Assembly (NCBI GenBank): GCA_963924555.1
Contig: OZ004588.1
Location: 4,402,001 to 4,466,000 of the forward strand
Origin: Crambe crambe
Lineage: Eukaryota; Porifera; Demospongiae; Poecilosclerida; Crambeidae
Direction of reading: 5' to 3'
Length of the DNA: 64,000 nt
Shown piece by piece: positions 49,701 through 58,700 of this stretch. Below the pieces are notes generated by a model that saw only the letters and a list, made by a program, of their open reading frames with translations, searched no databases and was not told where the DNA came from. Position numbers and translations under genes: made by a program. Position 1 is the first letter of the stretch. The number at the start of each line of letters is the position of its first letter.

Positions 49701-52700
49701 CAATCCCTCATGACTAAATGCAATAAGCCTGTGTTCTAATAGCTTCGCACCTCGCACCAGGGTCTCAGGAAGGGGGAGGGGGAAGGAAAAGAGAGCCTGG
49801 TTGCCACTGTCTGTGCATGCGCTGATTTTTTAAGCCGTGAATCACCACGCGCGTGCTATGTTAGTCATAAAATGTCATTTAAGCATGGTTTCGACCACGA
49901 GACAATCCTTGTTTCGAGGGCGAAAAGGACAACTGAGCAGAATACTAGTAGTAGTAGACAATATACTTTGACCTATGATGTTTAGTGTTGCAGACATATA
50001 CAGGCAAGTATCCGGATTCTGCAAAATCGCGGAAAAATCAGCGCATGCGCAGACAGTGGCAACCAGGCTCTATTTTCCTTCCCCCTCCCCCTTCCTGAGA
50101 GCCTTGCGCGAGGCTAGTGTTCTAAGTGCTATGGGCATTCATTTGTGGGGTCAAAGGTCGAACATATGCACATAACTATTGGAGCATGCCTGCTAGCTAT
50201 TGATGTACCAAATATATAAATAAACATACATATATCACGAATCTCAATTTGCATCACAAGTGTGTGGCTCCCTCGCTTCACTCAAAAAATGAAAAGGTCA
50301 TATAAAAAGTAAATAAACAAGTGAATTTATGCTAAATAAAAAGGGCATGTAGGGTTAGTCTGTACTTTTACCTATAGCAGTTTCTGTGAACTAACATCAA
50401 AATTATGCTGCCTTCAATAATAATCCCCATATCACTGCCCAACCAAGACGTGAACAATTAAAGCAGCTTGCAGTGATGTAGGGATTATTATTGAAGGCAG
50501 CAGATGTTAGTTCACAGAAACTGCTATAGGTAAAAGTACAGACTAACCCTACATGGCCTTTTACTTAGCATAAATTTTCATACCATTGGTGGATTCTACT
50601 GCGCATGCGCTTTAGTGATACTAACTCTTCAGTTCTAGATACAGCTGAGCTACTCAGCCGGCTGGTTTTCATTTCTAAATAATGCACACCACAGGCACTT
50701 GAGTGTTACTAAGTTTAAACGTCTAGGATACAATGACTGTAGAGAGATGCTGCAAAAAAACAATCTAGCTCGATCACAATTGGAGCATGAACATTATGCA
50801 TGCACAGTGCTACTAATTTGGGACATGTACCATAGGGCATTTTGGAGTGCAGACCTAGCTAATAAGCTGAATCTTTTTTCTGATTAGACTTTGCCAGCAA
50901 TATTTGTGGGAATACTGGCCAAAAGACTCTGTGATATTTCCAGGTATGTACAGCACTTGGAACCTCATTTATCCAGGGTTGGAAATTAATACATGCACTA
51001 TAAGCATGTGTAATGGAATTTAACATGTTTTCGAGAGTGCTTTGCACAGACACAACTGTACAATAATACACCATGGCAGGTTAAAGGTGTATAACAAAAA
51101 ACTCTTCTGTCTTTCTCTTACTCCACAGGTTCTCAGAAGGCTACAGTGAATTACTACATCTGATTTAAAATTGACTTTTGATTATACAGATAACAAGTAA
51201 GGAAAAAATATTTATTCTAAATAAAAAAGAGAAGTAGGAATGGCTGTGTGCGGTTCAAAAAAGTTTAGCAACAAGAGAGTGAACTTCAGTCAAGTAACCC
51301 CTTACCATTCACCAACTACGAGCCACTTCACTCCCATGATGAGATAGAGTGAAGTAGGAATAGTTACCTCGTAGTTGGTGATTGGGTAAGGGGTTACTTG
51401 ACTGAAATTCACTCTCTTGTTGCTGAACTTTTTTGAACCTCACACAGCCATCCCTACTTCTCTTTTTCATTTAGAATAAATATTTTTTCCTTTACTTGTT
51501 CATCATCTTAATGCTCTACATCAAGGGTTGATTCATGACCAGACTTACTAGTGCCTAGGGTTTACGCTCTGAGTATCGAGACCAAGAAGGCTAATGACAG
51601 ATTCACCACTCAGTTAGTTGCAAGGTCAAGGTCCAAGAATCACGTGTACGAGGCGGGGCATAAAAATGTCTGCCTCGTTGTAGGTTGAAAGCTAACAAGT
51701 TGGAAAATGACGTGTGCTATTTTTGAACATGTTGATTTAAAGGTAAAGGATTATAGCACAGTCATTTCTGAGTAGATTGGTATAAGAATTATAGCATTTG
51801 AATGAACCATTTCTGAAATAAGTTATTTGATGATGATGATGATGATGAACGACCAGATGAAAATAGCAATTTTTGAAGTCGCTGTAAAATGATACTGCTT
51901 TGTTCTCTGCTCTTCATATTTGAGTCCTAGCACATTGAAGGTGTTCTGTCTTCAAGTTAGGAGTTGCTGATTGCAGGAGGTAAGTTATGAAAGAAAATAT
52001 TAAGTACTACTCCAATGGAGCTTCCGTGCCATTAGAGAGTACTATCGTACTCTCTGATTGAAGCGAGCGAGCAGACTCTCAAGGTCATGACTCATTGAAA
52101 TTGTAAATATATATATTTCCAAAATGCCCCAGACTTACGCTGTGTGCCTGTGGGTGCATAATGCACATGCCTTTTGTCATAGAGGCTCTAGGCTTATCTA
52201 AATAGATTGTAGGTGCTTGGCTTATCTAAATGCTTGTGGTAAGTATTTACAGCTTTCTATGTATAGAGCTTCCCTGTTGGAACCACCACTTACATGACTA
52301 TTGTCTCTGACAGCAATATCAAGCACTGAAGCCTTTCAGCTGCTCACTTGCTCACTGTCAAATGCTACACATTACTATAGTAGTAGTTGTAGAGGCTCTA
52401 GGTACTTTGTTACATATAAACTCAACTGCAAAATCTTCTAAAGAGTTGTAGCACTAACTTGCTTGTTCGCTCGCTGTCAAAATTGATGTTGCAATTGCCC
52501 TAGTTAGCTCAACTATACTGACTCATTGGCTATATTCCATCTGACACCTACAGACTGATCTTTTGCTATTAGTTTTTATTAAGGATCTACTTCACAATTC
52601 AGTGATATCGATAGCACAGTAACACTAAAGTCTTTCTCTTCCATTATGAAGCCAGCACATGTGCACTGGAGGGGCGGGGCATGCATATGGGCGGGACCAC

Positions 52701-55700
52701 GTAAGATAGGCATGCACACCTGCTTGCACATGTACTTGGCTAAAGAGCTAAATTAGGCTAAAGCTAACTCTTCACATCTTATAAAGAAAAAGGGAGTGAG
52801 CGCAAAAATTTACAACTGCCATTAGCTAGTTATAAACAGTGTACATGTGATTGATTTCCTATGAGGCTGCAGTACATTTATACAGCCCAACTAGATTTTA
52901 GGCCATCCTTATTTATTCAAAAGAAATTTTTGCGCTCATTTTAATATACTTCAGTTATCTGCAGCCTGGAAAAAAAAGGTGTCCAGATAACAGAGGCTCT
53001 ATTATATAAATAACATACTTCTTGACGAGTAGTTCATATCAAAATGGACTTGCATCTTCACTGTGTCCAAAGCAGGTGATGATGAATCAAGCAGATGGTC
53101 CACACAAGTCTAGAGCACATAAATAATAACATCATTACCCCACTGAAGTTTAGTATAAGGGTATGAAGTCAAGTTTACATGGATTTTATGAAGATCAATG
53201 GAGTCTAACAGTAAACAATAACAACCAAACAACATAATCAGGATAGCCATTATAAGTCTGTAGAACTCTTATTACAAAGAATTAATGGTCAAGCGAAGTA
53301 CTTAGCTAAATTAATACAAGAACACCATTTATATTCAGTACCCACGAAAAAAGTCTCTAATGTCATGTAGTGGGAACTCGATCCTCCACAAACAAATCTT
53401 GTACAGTGTAACCGGTTATCTGCACCTCGTTTATCCAAAACACACTATTATCTGGACCAATTCACTTATCCGGCAGCCTGGAAAAAAGTTTAGACAAATA
53501 TGTCCTTACCAAAATTGTTCAAAAGGTGACCTATCACTTCAAGATGTATTAACAGGAGGCTCTCTCAGATGATGACCATCTTAGAATACTTATGGTGTAA
53601 GTAGGGCTGACATCTTAGATAAACTTAGCGGAGTCATGTATGAAGCTATACTGCACAGTCAATGGTTATCAAGCTAGCTTAGTCAGTTTGTATGCTTAGA
53701 TTGACAGCCAGTAGGCGTGATATCTTTGCTGCATAGTTCACACATGCTCCAGTAATACTACCTGAGGGCCCTACTAGACCTAAAAGCTTATCTTGTAATA
53801 CATAATTATTATGAAGCAAGTTTTTGGCTTTAGTCAGAGGAAAAATTCGTTACTATCTTTACCATACCCTAGCATTTGCTAGTGCGAATTTTGGAGTGAA
53901 AAAACGTCACGAAATACAGATTGACAAGCATCACTAGTAAGCCCTGTTATAAATGAAATGGACAACTTGAGACTGTTGAAAAGTAATCAGCCAGGTTTAC
54001 AATCTAGATTATAACTGCTAATATGCTCTTTTTTTGGCCTATTATTCTATTCCCCCAGAAGACCCATTATTCTTTTTATAGTAGCCTATTATTCTCAATA
54101 AAATGTCATGAAAGAGTACTTTTTGAACTGTGCATAGCATTAATATTGTATAAGTTTCTTGCTGATCCCTAAAAGGATGTTTTAAAATAAAAAAAATCTC
54201 ACTCAGAATGCACATACCAGTATCAATTTTGTGCCAAGTCAAGATGCCAGCACTTGACAATCAGATAAAGGCTAGGGAGGAGTGAGAAGCAAGCTATAAT
54301 AATGACTACAGCCTATTATTCTGTTTTTTTTAAAGCCTATTATGCTGCCCTTATTATTCCCATTTTTATGCTAGCATATTAGCTCCATGCCTAATTATAA
54401 CTGTACAAACATGCTATGTCAAATCAAACCACATTTGCTTAGTCATGCCATGCACTCATAATTCTGGAAGTTTTGTCATTCTCATTTATACATGTGACTT
54501 GTATCATTACTAGTTGATAAAGTTTGATTCTTGAGACTAGCTCTGTTAACAGGTTATGGGCCCAGTGTAGGTTGACTAGGCTAGCTAGTGTGTACGGAGA
54601 ATGGCTATTTCGACTACTGATGAGAAGCGGTCTATTGATAGACTGGATTCGCACAACTGGATGACGTGGAAGTTTCAGATGCGTCACCTTCAAGGAACTC
54701 TGGGGCTTTGTGGATGGCTCGGAGACCCTGACTGAGGAGATGTCCCCACAGCAACAAGCTGATCACAGGAAAAAATCGCAGAGCTGTCAACGATTGTGAT
54801 GGCTGTGAGCACCGCTCAGCTGTATCTCATTACTTCATGTGAGGGCCCTCAGCAAGCCTGGGAAGCCTTGAGAAATCACTTCGAGCGCGACACACTCGCC
54901 AACAAGTTACTCCTGAAAAAAAGATATTTCCGTATGGAGAAGGAGACAACATCTGCTGAGGTTCATCTAAAGGAGATGAAAGAACTCGTTGATAAGTTGG
55001 CTGCAGTGGGAGCACCCATCTCAGAAGAAGATCAGGTGGTGACTCTACTTGGGAGTCTACCAAAAAGGTACTGCACTCTTGTGACTGCTCTGGAAGCTCG
55101 GGGAGATGCTCTTTCGCTAAGCTATGTGGAACAAGCTCTAATTCATGAAGAGCAGAAGATGAGTGGGAGTTCCAGTCCAATTAATGAGACCCAGGCAGAC
55201 CAGAAAGCCCTGGTGGTTGGACGACAGCAGAGACAAGTGAAATGCTTTGAATGTGGTGAACTGCTTTGAATGTGGTGAACTTGGCCACATCCGTCGATAC
55301 TGTCCTCAGAAGAAGGTGAAGCACAATGCCACTCCAGCAAAGGAAGATGAAGTAGTTGGAGCATTCACAGCATCTGTCAAACTTCTTGGAAGGTCAGAAT
55401 GGTTGGTGGACTCTGGAGCATCCAGCCATATGACCCAGGAAAGAAAGTTACTTAGCAATTATAAGGCATTTGATGTTCCCCAGAAAGTCAACCTGGGAGA
55501 TGGTCGTGTTGTTGACGCTATTGGAGCTGGAAATGTGCATCTGAAAATGTTGTTCCACGTGAGTCAGCCCAAGAGAAATGTTATATACAGTGTGTTGTAT
55601 GTGCCTGAGCTTACATGTAATTTATTTTCGGTACGGGCAGCAACTGCAAAAGGAAATACTGTGAACTTTGGGCTTATCAAATGTTGGATTAGAGATAGAC

Positions 55701-58700
55701 AGGGAGGTTTGCGAGGCATGGGTGTACTCAAAGGAAAAGTGTATGAGTTGGAATGTGAGAGTGTGGTTCAAGACCATGAGTGTGCATCCCTAGTGTCTGA
55801 AACTTGTTGCATCAGCGTCTGGGACATATGGGTGAACAGCAATTAAGGGAAATGGTGTCACAAGAGGTAGTGAAGGGAATAAAAATACCCAAATCCTCTC
55901 AGTTGTACTTTTGTGAGGGATGCATTGAAGGTAAAATGAAGCGCAAGCCCTTTCAGTCAAGGGGAGGTGTTCGTTCCACCAGACGACTAGAGCGTATTCA
56001 CAGTGATGTCTGTGGACCTATGGCTGTTGAATCAATTGGCCGAAACAAGTATTTCGTTATGTTTATTGACGATTACTCCAGATGTGCCACTGTTTATTTC
56101 ATGAAGCACAAGAATGAAGTTTTTGAGAAATTTAAAGAATTTGAGATGCTAGTCACGAATGAAACGAATAGTACAATTGGTGCACTCCGTTCTGACAACG
56201 GCGGTGAGTATATCTCTAGTGAATTTGAAAGCTATCTAAAGTCTGAGGGTATTCGTCATGAACTTACTGTTCCTCACTCCCCCAAGCAGAATGAAATCGC
56301 AGAGAGAATGAATCGTACTCTTATGGAGTCTGCACGTTCAATGATTGTCCATGCTCGTTTGCCTAATTGTTATTGGGCTGAGGCTGTATCCACAGCTGTA
56401 TTTTTGAAGAACCGTACAGTTACATCAGCATTCGGACAAGTGGTGACTCCGTATGAGCGGTGGTATGGAGTGAAGACAATCTTAGAGTGTTCGGCGGCTG
56501 TGTGGCGTATGCACACATCCCAGACAGTCAACGTACAAAGTTGGACAAGAAAGCAGTAAAGATGAGATTCGTTGGCTATAGCACTCAGTCTAAAGATACC
56601 GGCTGCTGGATGAGAAGACACGAAATGTAGTGGTGCGTCATGATGTTGTATTCAATGAAACAGACTTTGGCCGACCCTCTCCAGAAACACAGAGTGAGCC
56701 ACTCATTTTTGAGATGAATTAAGATTCAGTACAGGAAACTCCAGCACCACATGAAGATCCAGTACCACCTAGTCATTCTCATCGGACCAGGCGACCACCA
56801 GTCCGATTTGGCATAGATGAGTATGTGAGTGTAGCCACAGCTGAAGATCAACTCAACGATGAAAACCCCACTGAGCCAGGCTCTCTAAAGGAGGCTCTGT
56901 CAGGCAACTATGCCAAAGAGTGGAAAGCAGCAGCTGATGCAGAGTATCAGTCTCTCATGGAAAACAATACCTGGGAGGTTGTTGAACTGCCTGCTGATCG
57001 AACAGCCATCAAATGCAAGTGGGTATTCAAGAAAAAGTTTAAAGCCAATGGTTCAATAGATTGTTACAAAGGACGACTAGTGGCCAAGGGATATGCTCAA
57101 CAGTACGGAGTAGATTATGATGAGACATACTCTCCAGTGGTTCGGTTTGCTTCCATCCGGGCGTTACTTGCATTTGCTATTGACAATGATATGATGATAC
57201 ATCAAATGGATGTAGTCACGGCATTCCTGAATGGAATTCTCGAAGAAGAGATCTATATGGAGCAACCAGAAGGCTATGTGCGACCTGAATGTGAGCATCT
57301 TGTGTGCAAGCTGAATAAGTCCCTCTATGGCCTAAAACAGTCACCAAGGTGCTGGAATACCACTCTGACTCAGTTCCTTGAGTCTATTCACTTCAACAGG
57401 AATGCAGCTGACCCATGTGTATTTGTTCACCTGGATGATGGTGTACCAATGATTATTGCAGTGTTTGTAGATGATCTTATCATTGTGACAAAAAACATCA
57501 GGCAAGATGGATGTGATAAAGAAAGCATTGTCTGACAGGTTTAAGATGAAAGATTTTGGTGAAATCCACTATTGCCTAGGTATCACCATTGAACAAGATG
57601 CTGACTGAAAGTGGCTCTTGATGCATCAGAAGCAGTATGTGCTTGCATTGCTGGAAAAGTATAGGTTATCCGAGGCCAACATCGCAGTCACTCCAGCAGA
57701 TATCAATGTTCAACTGAAGAAAGATGATGGTTTTAGCAAGCCAGTTGATGCCACCAACTATCAATCAATGGTTGGAAGCCTGTTGTATACTGCAGTAGCA
57801 ACACGTCCTGACATTGCACAAGCAGTGGGAGTGGTGGCAAAATTCTGTTCTAAACCACATGAGGCTCATCTAACAGCAGTGAAACAGATCTTACGCTATC
57901 TGAAAGGAACCTCAGATCTAGGTCTGAAGTTTGTGAAGTCTGATTGTGCAGAACCCGTGGGATATTCTGACGCAGATTGGGCTGGGGACACAGATGATCG
58001 TCATTCAACAACTGGAAATCTGTTTCTCATGTCGGGAAGCCCAATGAGTTGGCTCAGCAAAAAACAGCCCATTGTAGCCTTATCTACCTCAGAGGCTGAG
58101 TATGTGGCACTCAGTATGGCAACACAGGAAGCTGTCTGGCTTAGGTGTTTTCTATCTGGTCTTACAGCAACTGAGCTGGAGAAGCCAACTGCTATCATGG
58201 AGGACAATCAGGGAGCGATTGCTATTGCCCGGAATTCGATTTGTCAAGCTAGGATCAAACATATTGACATTCGCTTTCACTATGTGCGTGAAGCTGTCCA
58301 GCAGAAGTCTATCATCCTCCAGTACTGTCCAACTGAGAACATGATTGCCGATCTCCTTACAAAGAGTCTTTCCAGAAATCGTTTTGAAACTCTTCGCTCA
58401 GCAATGGGACTTTCAACCTGCTGATTAAGTGGGAGTGTCGGAAAGTAATCAGCCAGGTTTACAATCTAGATTATAACTGTACAAACATGCTATGTCAAAT
58501 CAAACCACATTTGCTTAGTCATGCCATGCACTCATAATTCTGGAACATTCTAGAAGTTTTGTCATTCTCATGTGACTTGAGTTGATTCTGTAATTAAAAG
58601 TTTGATTCTTGAGACTAGCTCTGCTAACAGAGACTTCTACCAATGATTCATACATATGTAGGCATAAAAGACCCATTACAGATGATTCAAAATGAAAGTG

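Noticed and set aside
54830-55364. Minus-strand frames across the Copia gag region
   Set aside because: Shadows of the gag coding strand.
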